From SZUA-320 sp963707875 (GTDB taxonomy: Bacteria > Gemmatimonadota > Gemmatimonadetes > Gemmatimonadales > GWC2-71-9), in the NCBI GenBank assembly GCA_963707875.1, contig CAVPRU010000001.1, forward strand, positions 992,001 through 1,056,000: 64,000 bases of DNA, given 5' to 3'. Position numbers and translations under genes: made by a program. Under the pieces are notes generated by a model. The model searched no databases. It was not told the origin of the DNA and saw nothing but the letters and a program-made list of their open reading frames with translations. Shown here piece by piece: positions 1 to 8,530 of the stretch (its first letter is position 1; each line of letters opens with the position of its first letter).

Positions 1-930
1 GCCCACTATCCAGCCGAGTTTTTTGCCGCCGTCCTGGCCAACGGAGGCGGCTTCTATCGCCCGTTTGCCTATGTGGCGGAGGCCTGGCGGGAAGGAGCCC
101 GGGTGCTGGGGCCTGACGTCAATCTGAGCGAGTTCCGCACCACCGGCTCCGGTGACGCACTCCGGATCGGCTTCCAGTTCCTCAAGGGGCTCTCCGCCGA
201 TGCCGTCGACCGGGTCGAGCGGGCCCGAGCCGCCTCCGGGGGAGACGTCCGACCCTTTGCCGACCTGGAGGATCTCCGGCGGCGGACCGGTCTCCAGACC
301 GACGACCTCCGGATTCTGATCAAGGCGGGGGCGCTCGATGCGATCGCCGGCGACCGCACCCGGCCCATGCTGCTCTGGGCGGTGGACGCCGAGCGAATGA
401 GCGCCGCCGAGCGGCAGAGCCCCAATGCCGCTATGGCCGACATCCTGCCGGCCCCCCGGATCCCCGAGCTGCCCGAGTACCGCCCCGAGCGACGCCGGAC
501 GGAGGAGCAGGCCGCGCTGGGGTTCCCGACCGACGCCCATCCCATGACGCTCCACGCCGACCGGCTCCGCCGGTTCCGGCTCTGTCCGTCCACCGATCTG
601 GCCAACCAGGTGGGGCGGACCGTGCTCTGTGCCGGAATGCTGACCACCGCCAAGCCGGTCACCACCGCAAAGCACGAGCCCATGGAATTTGCCACCTTCG
701 ACGATGGCCACGGGCTGATGGAGACCGTCCTCTTTCCCGATATCTACCGGAACCGGGGGCATCTTCTCTTTGACCAGGGACCGTTCATCTTTCGGGGGAA
801 GGTGGAGCAGGAGTTCGGGGCGGTCACCCTGACCATCACTCATCTCGACCGGCTGGAACGGATGCTGGCCAAACTCGCCTCGCGGCCCGCACCGTGCCGT
901 CCGGTCCCGCTCACAACGGAGTGTTCCATG
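1..930 (+). CDS. DNA polymerase III alpha-type (DnaE/ImuC-like) C-terminal part
   Basis: This is the 3' part of a gene that starts before the window; frame 1 is open from base 1. The opening residues AHYPAEFFAAVLANGGGFY match the end of the polymerase core of DnaE-family replicative or error-prone alpha subunits. They are followed by the helix-hairpin-helix region (DLEDLRRRTG) and an OB-fold (about 600-850) with the typical ETVLFPDIY and FRGKVEQEFGAVTLT segments. It is probably the second, error-prone type, but the part seen cannot separate DnaE1 from DnaE2/ImuC. No stop codon occurs in frame before the next gene, so the frame runs straight into the SRPBCC protein. In frame 2 a TGA (929-931) overlaps the next ATG as ATGA, so a single missing or extra base near the end would explain the apparent fusion. 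Confidence 0.8.
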
Positions 931-1464
931 ATGCGCATCGTCCTGATCGTCCTCGGCGTGCTGGTCGGCCTGGTGGCCCTGACTGCGGCCATCGGAACCG
1001 CGCTGCCCCGCAGGCACATTGCGGTGAGTGAGATCGTGTTGCCCATCGAACCCGACACGGTCTGGAAGGTGGTCCGCAATCCCGCGGCGCTGGTCGGCAC
1101 CTGGCCCGAACTGACGTCGGCCGTCCGGGTGGATGAGGCTTCGGGACGCGAAGTGTGGGAAGAGGAAGTGGACGGGTTCACAATGCGGTACCTGATCACT
1201 GTTCCGGTACCCTGGCTCATGACCGCCAAGATCCTGGAGCAGTCCGGGGCCGCCTTCGGCGGGCATTGGGATTACCGGGTGATTCCCGAATCGCAGGGGA
1301 CCCGGATTCGGGTGACCGAAGCCGGCTGGGTCGGCAACCCGCTGTTCCGGGTGATGATGCGGATCATGGGAACCCACCGGTCGCTGGACGGCTACCTGAC
1401 GGCTCTGGGACGGCACTTCGGCCAGGACGTCACCCCGATGCACCTCCGTCTGAAGGCTGGCTAG
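928..1464 (+). CDS. SRPBCC-family membrane-anchored protein
   Basis: The product is about 178 residues. An N-terminal hydrophobic helix (IVLIVLGVLVGLVALTAAIG) is followed by a START/SRPBCC-like domain with HIAVSEIVLPIEPDTVWKVV near residue 30, the usual first strand and helix of the polyketide-cyclase/SRPBCC fold, and a C-terminal helix ending YLTALGRHFG. Such domains bind hydrophobic ligands; the ligand is unknown. The start at ATG 928 is supported by GGAG at 918-921. The frame continues upstream into the DnaE tail without a stop, so a fused product is formally possible. A 21-bp duplication covers the stop codon. Confidence 0.7.
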   Translation: MMRIVLIVLGVLVGLVALTAAIGTALPRRHIAVSEIVLPIEPDTVWKVVRNPAALVGTWPELTSAVRVDEASGREVWEEEVDGFTMRYLITVPVPWLMTAKILEQSGAAFGGHWDYRVIPESQGTRIRVTEAGWVGNPLFRVMMRIMGTHRSLDGYLTALGRHFGQDVTPMHLRLKAG

Positions 1465-1494
1465 CTGCCAATGAGGGCTGGCTAGCTGCCAATG
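1453..1494 (+). repeat. 21-bp tandem duplication over a stop codon
   Basis: The segment GGCTGGCTAGCTGCCAATG occurs at 1455-1473 and again at 1476-1494, giving a period of 21 bp. The first copy contains the TAG that ends the SRPBCC gene, so the second copy lies in the untranslated gap before the next gene. It looks like a recent slippage duplication. Confidence 0.85.
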
Positions 1495-1580
1495 CGTCGA
1501 TGGGAGATGGTGTGTCCCCGGACGCCGATGCCAGCGTCTCATCGGTACACCCAGCTCCAATCACCCTGACGGAGTCGATC

Positions 1581-2741
1581 ATGTCCCCCAGGAGTCGCGT
1601 GTTACTGCTCGGTTTGCTCGCCACGGCAGCATGCGGGAACGGGATGACCGATCCACCCGGCGCGTTTGACCTCGCCCTCGAGCCGGTGGCCACCGGGCTC
1701 AGCAGCCCGGTGCTGGTGACCGCCCCGCTCAATGACCCCACCAGGCTGTTCGTCGTCGAACAGGGTGGGATCATCAAGGTCATCCGGAATGGACAATTGC
1801 TCTCGACTCCATTCCTCGACCTTCGCAGTCGGGTCTCGACCGGCGGAGAGCGCGGCCTCCTGGGCCTGACCTTTCACCCGAATTACGCCACCAACGGCAT
1901 CCTGGTCGTCAACTATACCAACGTGTTGGGTGACACCCGGGTCTCCAGCTTCAAGGTCACCAGCAATCCCGACGTGGCCGATCCAGGCAGTGAGAAGGTC
2001 CTTCTGGCCATCCAGCAGCCGTACCCCAACCACAACGGCGGTCAGGTCATCTTCGGGCCCTTTGGATACCTGTGGGTCGGAATGGGTGACGGCGGCTCGG
2101 CCGGCGACCCGGGCGGCCGGGCGCAGGACCCGCAGAGCCTGCTGGGGAAGATGATCCGGATGACCGTGGAGGACGACGGGACGGGAAGCGTGCCTGCGGG
2201 AAATCCCTTCGTCGGTCAGTTTGGGATCCGCTGGGAGATCTGGAGCCTCGGCGTCCGCAACCCATGGCGCTATAGCTTCGATCGCGTCACCAACGATTTC
2301 TACCTGGCCGATGTCGGTCAGAATACCGAGGAGGAGATCAACGTCAGTTCGGGGCTCACGGGCTCCGGCCGGGCCCGGAACTACGGCTGGCGGTTCATGG
2401 AGGGCAGCCGCTGTTTCAACCCCAGCAGCAATTGCTCTGAAGGCGTCTTCAACCTCACCCTCCCCCTGGTGGTCTATGGCCGGAGCGAGGGCTGTTCAGT
2501 CATCGGAGGCCACGTCTACCGGGGGCCCACCCTGACCGACATCGACGGGCTGTATTTCTACTCGGACTATTGCGGCGGCTGGGTCAGGTCGTTCCGCTAT
2601 CAGAATGGTCAGGCAACCGACCAGCGGGAGTGGCCCGGCCTCAGGATCACCAGCCCCACCAGCTTCGGCGAGGATGCCGCCGGCGAACTCTACCTCGTCT
2701 CGGGTCAGGGCACGGTGTATCGCATCATCCGCAGGACCTGA
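1581..2741 (+). CDS. Glucose/sorbosone dehydrogenase-like (PQQ-type propeller) lipoprotein
   Basis: The 386-residue product starts at ATG 1581, with GGAG ten bases upstream. A lipoprotein signal (LLLGLLATAAC) places it at the cell surface or periplasm. The rest is a GSDH-family six-bladed propeller: GLSSPVLVTAPLNDPTRLFVV, GERGLLGLTFHPNY, PYPNHNGGQVIFGP, YLWVGMGDGGSAGDPGGRAQ, LGVRNPWRYSFDR and IGGHVYRGP are the family landmarks. The His of the NHNGG segment and the Arg of VRNPWR are positions used by PQQ-dependent sugar dehydrogenases. The substrate cannot be told from sequence, and many members are hedgehog-interacting-protein-like rather than proven enzymes. Confidence 0.85.
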   Translation: MSPRSRVLLLGLLATAACGNGMTDPPGAFDLALEPVATGLSSPVLVTAPLNDPTRLFVVEQGGIIKVIRNGQLLSTPFLDLRSRVSTGGERGLLGLTFHPNYATNGILVVNYTNVLGDTRVSSFKVTSNPDVADPGSEKVLLAIQQPYPNHNGGQVIFGPFGYLWVGMGDGGSAGDPGGRAQDPQSLLGKMIRMTVEDDGTGSVPAGNPFVGQFGIRWEIWSLGVRNPWRYSFDRVTNDFYLADVGQNTEEEINVSSGLTGSGRARNYGWRFMEGSRCFNPSSNCSEGVFNLTLPLVVYGRSEGCSVIGGHVYRGPTLTDIDGLYFYSDYCGGWVRSFRYQNGQATDQREWPGLRITSPTSFGEDAAGELYLVSGQGTVYRIIRRT

Positions 2742-2742
2742 C

Positions 2743-3721
2743 GTGCAGCTGGAGCTCGGCGGAAACTCGCAGCCCGCCCCACCCGATCCACTGCCGCCGC
2801 GCCGCGAGTTGGAGGCCTGGCGGGCGCTGATCCCCGATCACATCCACTTCGGCACCTCGACCTGGACCTACCCGGGATGGTACGGTCAGGTCTATCAGGA
2901 GCGGTATCCCGAGCGGGGGGGCGCAAGCCGCATGCTGGCGGAATACGCCCGCTTCCCGCTCTTCACGACCGTCGGGATTGACTCGAGTTTCTACCGACCC
3001 CCTTCGCCCAAGACGCTGGCCGCCTGGGCCCGGGTCCTTCCCAGGGGCTTCCGCGCGGTGAGCAAAGTCTGGGACCGGATCACGGTGCACACCTTTACCG
3101 GCAAGCGCGAGGGTCCGGCACTGGCCGGGAGGCCGAACCCCGACTTCCTCAACCCCGGGCTGTTCCTGTCCGAGGTGCTGGAACCATTCAGGGGGCATTT
3201 CGGAGAGCACACCGGGCCGTTCGTCTTCGAATTCCAGACCATTGCCGGCGCCGACGCTGACCCGGGTCGCTTCGCGGAACGCCTCGATGCCTTCTTCGGC
3301 CTGCTGCCGAGGACCGCGCCCTACGCCGTCGAGATCCGGAACCCCGAGTTCCTGACCTCGAACCTACCTGGCGGTCCTCCGGGCCTACAACGTGGCCCAC
3401 GTCTTCAATTCGTGGAGTCGAATGCCTTCCATCGGAACCCAGCTGGATCTCGAGGGGGCGGTGACGGCGGATTTCATCGTCTCCCGGGCGCTGCTCAGGC
3501 CGGGAAGGGTGTATGCGGAGGCGGTGGAGGCGTTCAAGCCCTACGACAGGGTACGCGAGGTCAACCCGGAACTGCGGAGCGATCTGATCCGGCTGGCCGA
3601 GACGGCCGTCGCCCTCCGGATTCCAGCCTACCTGATCGTCAACAACCGGGCTGAGGGCAACGCGCCGCACACGATTGCGGCGCTAGCGCGTCAATTGGCC
3701 GAGCGCGCCTCAGCGGACTGA
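2743..3721 (+). CDS. DUF72 (YecE-like) protein, frameshifted
   Basis: A DUF72 family TIM-barrel protein. The GTG start lies one base after the preceding stop. Landmarks are IHFGTSTWTYPGWYGQVY, FTTVGIDSSFYRPPS, VSKVWDRITVHTF, FVFEFQTIA and AVEIRNPEFL in frame 1. The second half (YLAVLRAYNVAHVFNSWSRM onward, ending ARQLAERASAD) is in frame 2. The switch falls at about 3360-3364 in TCGAACCTAC; deleting one C restores a normal family sequence. The biochemical role of DUF72 is not established. The gene is either a pseudogene or carries a one-base assembly error; the intact remainder favours the error. Its 3' end overlaps the convergent TfoX-like gene by 12 bases. Confidence 0.8.
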
Positions 3722-4105
3722 ACGTCTGGTCCGCCGGGCCCGAGTGGGGCGCCGGCGCCGGGCGGCGGTGCGGGCGGCTCTGAGGCCGGTCGAATGGGCC
3801 GCCTTCAACAGATCCTCCAGGTCGGCTTCCTCCAGCCCCACCAGCGGCACCTCGGCCCAGCCATTCAGATGGGCCGCTCCCATCGACAGAAACGGACGCG
3901 CCCGACCGGCGGCGACCGCCTCGGTGAAGACGGAACCGGGCAGCCGGAGCACCACCGCCTGCGCCGAGAAGAAGGCGAACATCGCGTCACCCACGAAATA
4001 GGCGTCGGCCCCGAACATCCGACGCGCGGCCACCCCATCCATCGCGCTCAGGCTGGACCGCAGCGGGGGGATCAGATTCTCGACCTGAGAGACGGCTTCA
4101 GGCAT
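3710..4105 (-). CDS. TfoX N-terminal-domain family protein
   Basis: The 131-residue product matches the TfoX/Sxy N-terminal domain: LSAMDGVAARRMFGADAYFV, then FAFFSAQAVVLRLP and the closing EVPLVGLEEADLEDLLKAA. Sxy/TfoX proteins in gamma-proteobacteria influence competence, but stand-alone N-domain proteins in other phyla have no proven role. ATG 4105 was chosen because GGAG sits six bases upstream; the frame is open further upstream but without family similarity. The last 20 or so residues are an Arg-rich tail that may bind nucleic acid. Confidence 0.75.
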   Translation of the reverse strand: MPEAVSQVENLIPPLRSSLSAMDGVAARRMFGADAYFVGDAMFAFFSAQAVVLRLPGSVFTEAVAAGRARPFLSMGAAHLNGWAEVPLVGLEEADLEDLLKAAHSTGLRAARTAARRRRPTRARRTRRSVR

Positions 4106-4262
4106 CTCGCGCTCCAGGGCTGGGTCAGCACTGATACCGCGAAGATTGTACCGCCAAAATCGCTGCTCCGTAGCCCCGAAGAAACGCCGAAGCGGGTTCA
4201 GGATCAGGGGTCCCGGTGACGAGCGCGCCGGCTGACGGCGGGCTGGCCTTGAGGGGTGGGGG

Positions 4263-5472
4263 CTAGCTGAGGAGGGAGTCGAAGCCGAGGCCGACCGTTT
4301 CCGCGACCCGGACGATCGCTTCGCCGATCTTGTTGTTCGGGGTCGAAGCGCCGGCGGTGACCCCGATCGTGCCGACCCCTTCGCACCATCCCCGGGCGGT
4401 CGTGATCTCCTGACCAGTCGACGGATCGCGGTGTCGGATGGTGCCTGCCTCGGGGTCGATGCAGCCGGCATCTTCAACGTGGTAGGTGCGAACCTCCCGG
4501 CTTCGGCACAGTGCGGCCAGGTGATTCGTGTTGCTCGAGTTGTACCCGCCCACGATGAGCATGAGGTCCGGGGGATTCTCCAGCAGAACCACCAGGGCGT
4601 CCTGCCGCTCCTGAGTGGCGGAACAGATCGTGTCGAAGGTCCGGACATGCTGGGCCGCCGTCTCGGCGCCCCACCGCCGGCCCACCGCATCCCGGAAGGC
4701 GTCGGCGATCGCCAGCGATTCGCCGGCCAGCATGGTGGTCTGGTTGGCGAGTCCGATTCGCTCCAGATCGGTAGCGAAATCGAACCCGGGACTGGCCGCG
4801 TGCCGGAAGCGGTCGGTCAGCGCCGCCGCATCACCCCCGTGCTCGATATAGTCGATGACCTCCTTCGCCTGGTCCATGTCGAAGACGACGAGGTATTTCC
4901 CGCCGGGGTACTTCGTCACCTGGCTCGCCGTGGCCTTGGTCTCTTCGTGCCAGTGTTTGCCGTGAATGATGGCGGTAAAGCCGTCCCGGGCGTAGCTCTC
5001 GACCCGCTTCCAGACGTTGAGCACCGAGCCACAGGTGGTGTCCACCAGGGCGCACCCGATCGCCCGCAGCCGCTGGAAGTCGTGGATCGTGACCCCGAAG
5101 GCGGGAATCACCACCACGTCGTCCCCGGTTACCGCGGAAAAATCAAAGGCACCGCCCTCGCCGTGGCGGAGGATCTCGATCCCCATCCCCTGGAGTTTGG
5201 CGTTGACATGCGGATTGTGGATGATCTCGCCGACGATCGAGCATCCGGCGATCGGGGAACTTGGTCCGGGTCTCGTAGGCATACTCCACCGCCCGGTCGA
5301 CCCCGTAGCAGAACCCGAACTCCCGAGCCAACCGGAAGGTGAGCGGCCCCACCGTCACGACGTGGTCGTGGCTCCGGAAGAGGTCCACGATCTTGCTGTG
5401 ATAGTCGGAGGCGATCTGCGGGGTGATGGCGGCCTTGAGCCCGAAACCCTTCCGGTAGTACGTCGACTCCAT
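4263..5472 (-). CDS. ispH: 4-hydroxy-3-methylbut-2-enyl diphosphate reductase, frameshifted
   Basis: IspH (LytB) performs the last step of the MEP isoprenoid pathway with a 4Fe-4S cluster. The N-terminal part (MESTYYRKGFGLKAAI to FGFCYGVDRAVEYAYETRTK) carries the first cluster Cys. The remainder, in another frame, carries GEIIHNPHVN, ALVDTTCGSV (second Cys), YNSSNTNHLAALC and GVTAGASTPNN. The third cluster Cys is expected in the DTICSATQERQDA segment. The two frames meet near 5238-5248. One base too many in the stretch coding RRML/SIVGEI explains the break. Because this enzyme is normally essential in organisms using the MEP pathway, an assembly indel is the most economical explanation. The whole gene is about 400 residues, longer than E. 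coli IspH and like the long form of several other phyla. Confidence 0.9.
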
Positions 5473-5481
5473 GGCCCGAAT

Positions 5482-6003
5482 CTAACCGGTCAGGTTGCGG
5501 CGGCTGGTCTGGACGCACTCCGGTCCCCGGGTCACGGGAACGACCCGGGTGAACTGACCCTTCACGGCAAGCGTATCGAGCTTGACCACGCCGAGCAGAC
5601 GAGCCGAGAAGCGACCGCTCAGACCGGAGCGGCCGGTCTCGTCAATCACCACTTCGCCATCCAGTGATTCGAAGGCCTCAACCTCGACGACGGTGAACCA
5701 CCGCAGGGCCACCATGGCCCCCGGTCGAGGTTCCGCATTGATGGCTGTCGAGAACACCGGGTAACGGCCGGGGGTGATGGTGGTGTCGGTCGGGAGCAGG
5801 AGGATGGCAACCCCGGTGTCGCCTCGGCTGGCAATGAGTTCCAGGAGGCGGGTCCCGGGACAGAGGGCGGCCGTGGCGGTTGCGACCAACTGGCCGGAAT
5901 CACTGGTGCCTTCCCAGCTCGATCGCAACTGGCCGTGCTGCGAGGTGGATCCGCAGGCGGCGACCAACAGGGCCAGCAGGAGAATCGGCAGGGGCAGACG
6001 CAT
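5482..6003 (-). CDS. Small lipoprotein of unknown function
   Basis: The 173-residue product begins MRLPLPILLLALLVAACGS, a clear lipoprotein signal with Cys at about 17. The mature part is rich in beta-prone segments (SGQLVATATAALC, TGVAILLLPTDTTITPGRY) and contains GEVVIDETGRSGLSGRFSARL. This resembles compact secreted lipoproteins whose beta domain compares a measured quantity with a limit, but I do not recognise a family. It ends ten bases before the ispH start on the same strand, so the two may be co-transcribed. Confidence 0.7.
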   Translation of the reverse strand: MRLPLPILLLALLVAACGSTSQHGQLRSSWEGTSDSGQLVATATAALCPGTRLLELIASRGDTGVAILLLPTDTTITPGRYPVFSTAINAEPRPGAMVALRWFTVVEVEAFESLDGEVVIDETGRSGLSGRFSARLLGVVKLDTLAVKGQFTRVVPVTRGPECVQTSRRNLTG

Positions 6004-6075
6004 GCCGAATGCTATTAGGGCTGGGCGACGATTCCTATTGCTGATGGGCGCAATGCCGATGAGGCGAAAGCCGGG

Positions 6076-6531
6076 TCAGGAGGCCTGCGCGACCCGGGCC
6101 CGGCCATCGCGATGGAGCCCGTAACTCCGGAGCCGTCGCCAGAGGGTCGTCCGGCTGATCCCGAGGCTCTTGGCCGTTTCGGCAAGCCGCCATTCGTGGG
6201 CGTCGAGGGTGCGGACGATGGCGTCCTTTTCCTTCTCCGCCAAGGTGGTCGGGCCTTCATGCCGAGGCAGGAAGACCGCTTCGCCCAGTTCCAGCCCGCC
6301 GACCCGGAGAGTGGACAGACGGCCACCGATCTCGGCGAGAGTCGGCATCAGCTGGCTGGCCGGCTGGGTGAGGTCCACGGTATCACCCAGCGCCTCGCGG
6401 GCCGGCTGGTTGAGGTACATCACGCGCCCCTGGGCGTCGAAGACCACGACGCCTTCGCCGAACGCGTCGAGGAGGGTCTTCGCCAGGGGCGAAAAGACGG
6501 AGGGCATTGGAGTCGATGTGTTCGCAGTCAT
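6076..6531 (-). CDS. PAS-domain regulator with Fis-type helix-turn-helix
   Basis: The product has 151 residues. Residues 15-60 form a PAS fold (LLDAFGEGVVVFDAQGRVMY). Residues 100-145 form a Fis-type HTH (IVRTLDAHEWRLAETAKSLG then ISRTTLWRRLRSYGL), as at the C-terminus of NtrC-like activators. The AAA+ module normally found between them is absent, so it should bind DNA without activating sigma-54. The ligand of the PAS domain is unknown. It is transcribed divergently from the TetR gene across a 181-base gap. Confidence 0.8.
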   Translation of the reverse strand: MTANTSTPMPSVFSPLAKTLLDAFGEGVVVFDAQGRVMYLNQPAREALGDTVDLTQPASQLMPTLAEIGGRLSTLRVGGLELGEAVFLPRHEGPTTLAEKEKDAIVRTLDAHEWRLAETAKSLGISRTTLWRRLRSYGLHRDGRARVAQAS

Positions 6532-6677
6532 ACTCAGAGGTTACGGGCGTGGAACGTCTCGGGTTTCAAAATGGGTCGTCCCCTGCCCAAAGCGCAAGAA
6601 GGCTACACTCTGGGGTCACTGTCTCAACCGCCTGCAGCTCCTTGGGCCCCTACGACAGGCCAGAGCAAGAATGCCGC

Positions 6678-6723
6678 TTGACACAAGAAGCATGATGATC
6701 GACATTGACTGAATGACCAGTCA
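6678..6723 (+). promoter_or_regulatory. Promoter and TetR-type operator over the tetR start
   Basis: TTGACA at 6678-6683 is followed after 17 bases by GACATT (weak -10). A perfect inverted repeat TGACTG-N6-CAGTCA spans 6706-6723 and contains the ATG at 6713. This fits a TetR-family autoregulatory operator. No Shine-Dalgarno sequence precedes the ATG, and the predicted transcription start lies at or next to it, so the message may be leaderless. Confidence 0.5.
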
Positions 6724-7257
6724 GTTATCATCGATCAACCAGATCATCCGCTCCGGAATCGAGCTGCTGTCAACCGCAGGATTGAACGGATGTTCAGTCG
6801 AGGCTATTGCCGCCCGATCGGGCTGCGCCAAGGGGTTGGTGAACTATCATTTCGGGTCCAAGGATGCTCTGCTCCTCAAGGTCGCCGAGCGCCTCCGGGA
6901 CGAGCGACACCAATCGCGGATCGACGCCATGGCCCAACGGGGAGCACCGCCCTCGACGCCCTTTGGCAGGTCATCGGTGCCCAGGTGGCATCGGGCGGGA
7001 GTGGAGCCTGGCTGGCGCTGCTGAGCAACCCTCCCACCGGCGGAAGCGTCCAACCGACTGAGACCCAGATTCAGGCGTTCGTGGAGGCTGTTGGCGAGGC
7101 ACTTGGGATGTCGGCCGATCGGTTCGACCCCCAGTTCCTTCTTGGCGGGCTCGAGGGCATCGAGGTCCGGCTGCTGAGCGGGGCCCAACCGCGACGAGCG
7201 AGGGAGAGCTATGACCGATTCTGGCTCACCATCCTGAACGATCTCTCGCAAGCCTGA
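6713..7257 (+). CDS. TetR/AcrR-family regulator, frameshifted
   Basis: The N-terminal half is a TetR DNA-binding domain: INQIIRSGIELLSTAGLNG, then VEAIAARSGCAKGLVNYHFG and SKDALLLKVAERL. The C-terminal ligand domain (ALDALWQVIGAQVASG to YDRFWLTILNDLSQA) continues one frame lower. The break lies in the run CAACGGGGAGC around 6937-6945; adding one G gives MAQRGSTALDALWQ and restores a normal protein of about 181 residues. A homopolymer miscall is likely. The gene is divergent from the PAS-Fis regulator and its start lies in its own probable operator. No efflux or enzyme gene adjoins it, so the ligand is not suggested by context. Confidence 0.8.
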
Positions 7258-7285
7258 CGACCGGGACCACTCTCTGAGGCACGAC

Positions 7286-8479
7286 ATGGCCCTCCCTGGG
7301 GTGCTCCCCTCCAACCCCTTCTCATTCATTCCGTTGCTTTCCTTTCTGGTGGCCATGGGCTGCACGCGGCAGGAAACCCCGGCCCTGGCGGTCGTCGACA
7401 CCCTCCCTTCCGGAATCGAACGGGTGACCAGCCCCGAGCCGACGGGATGGGCCGACTCGACCGAGGCGTGGGCCCTCGAGGAGGTCCTCCGGATCTCCGG
7501 CAAGGTCGGCACGCCATCAGAACTCATTCAACCTCAGAGTCTGGCGGTGGACAGCGCGGGTCGGATCTACCTCATGGACCGCAAGCCGACAGTGATCAAG
7601 CTGTTCGGTTCGGACGGCACCTTCCTCCGAACCGTCGGCCGGGAGGGGGCAGGCCCTGGGGAGTTTCGGACGGGCCTGATTGCCACGGCGGGGATGCGGG
7701 TGGTGGTACACGACCCCCAGACGGCGCGGACCACCGTCTTCGACAGCGGCGGGGCCTACCTCCGCAGCTGGGCCGGTCCCTGCTGTCACTGGCGGGAGAT
7801 CCAGGTGGACACCGCCGGGTTGATCTACCTGCCCGCCATGCCGACCGAGGGTATCCCGGGCTATCCCGTGATCCGCTACCGGATCGATGGCACTCTCGTC
7901 GACACCATCCACGTCCCAGGAAGCAGTGAGGAGCATCACTGGATCATCCGGCAGGGGGAGGGCAATATGGCCACCACCAACGTCCCGTTGAGCCCGAGGG
8001 TCATCGCTGGCTACCACCCTCAGGGCGGGTTGGTCTTCGGGTTCTCCGGCGGGTTCCAATTGGTGCGTTCCATGACAGGCCGCGACACCTTTCGACTCTT
8101 TCGCCGGCGCTGGGACCCCGTTGCGGTCAGCGCCGCCACTCGGCAGAAACTCGTGGACGATATGGTCAGGAACTGGGACTGGCTACCGCAGTCCACCACC
8201 CGGGCGGTCTTTCTTCCCGAGGACATTCCCTCCACCAGGCCCGCCTTCGACCGAATCCTGGCTGACCCCCTTGGCCAGGTCTGGGTCCGGTCCGACGATG
8301 GCGCCGATGGCGTCTGGTGGGCCGTCTTCGACCCCTCGGGAGCCTGGCTTGGTGGGCTGAGAGTCCCCGGCCGGATCGAGGACGGCATGGTGATCGGCGC
8401 GGACATGATCACGATCGCGACCGAGGATGCCGACGGTGTCCCGGTGATCCTGCGCTTCAGGATCCTGAAGCCAACCTGA
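7286..8479 (+). CDS. Six-bladed beta-propeller lipoprotein
   Basis: The 397-residue product starts at ATG 7286 with GAGG six bases upstream. A hydrophobic N-terminus with Cys (FLVAMGCTRQ, about residue 26) suggests a lipoprotein. Repeats such as SLAVDSAGRIYLMDRKPTVI, GSDGTFLRTVGREGAGPGEF and DTAGLIYLPA are NHL/6-bladed-propeller blades. The GREGAGPGEF loop recurs in a second propeller protein in this window (32004-33179). Ligand or partner is unknown. A strong hairpin follows the stop codon directly. Confidence 0.75.
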   Translation: MALPGVLPSNPFSFIPLLSFLVAMGCTRQETPALAVVDTLPSGIERVTSPEPTGWADSTEAWALEEVLRISGKVGTPSELIQPQSLAVDSAGRIYLMDRKPTVIKLFGSDGTFLRTVGREGAGPGEFRTGLIATAGMRVVVHDPQTARTTVFDSGGAYLRSWAGPCCHWREIQVDTAGLIYLPAMPTEGIPGYPVIRYRIDGTLVDTIHVPGSSEEHHWIIRQGEGNMATTNVPLSPRVIAGYHPQGGLVFGFSGGFQLVRSMTGRDTFRLFRRRWDPVAVSAATRQKLVDDMVRNWDWLPQSTTRAVFLPEDIPSTRPAFDRILADPLGQVWVRSDDGADGVWWAVFDPSGAWLGGLRVPGRIEDGMVIGADMITIATEDADGVPVILRFRILKPT

Positions 8480-8502
8480 GGCCCGCCGCGCTGTCGCGGG
8501 CC
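8480..8502 (+). terminator. Hairpin after propeller gene
   Basis: GGCCCGC (8480-8486) and GCGGGCC (8496-8502) form a perfect 7-bp stem, extendable inside the loop. It begins at the base after the TGA. There is no strong T-run, as is common in GC-rich genomes. Confidence 0.5.
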
Positions 8503-8530
8503 CTGGTGTTGCAGTCCGAAACCGGAAGGG

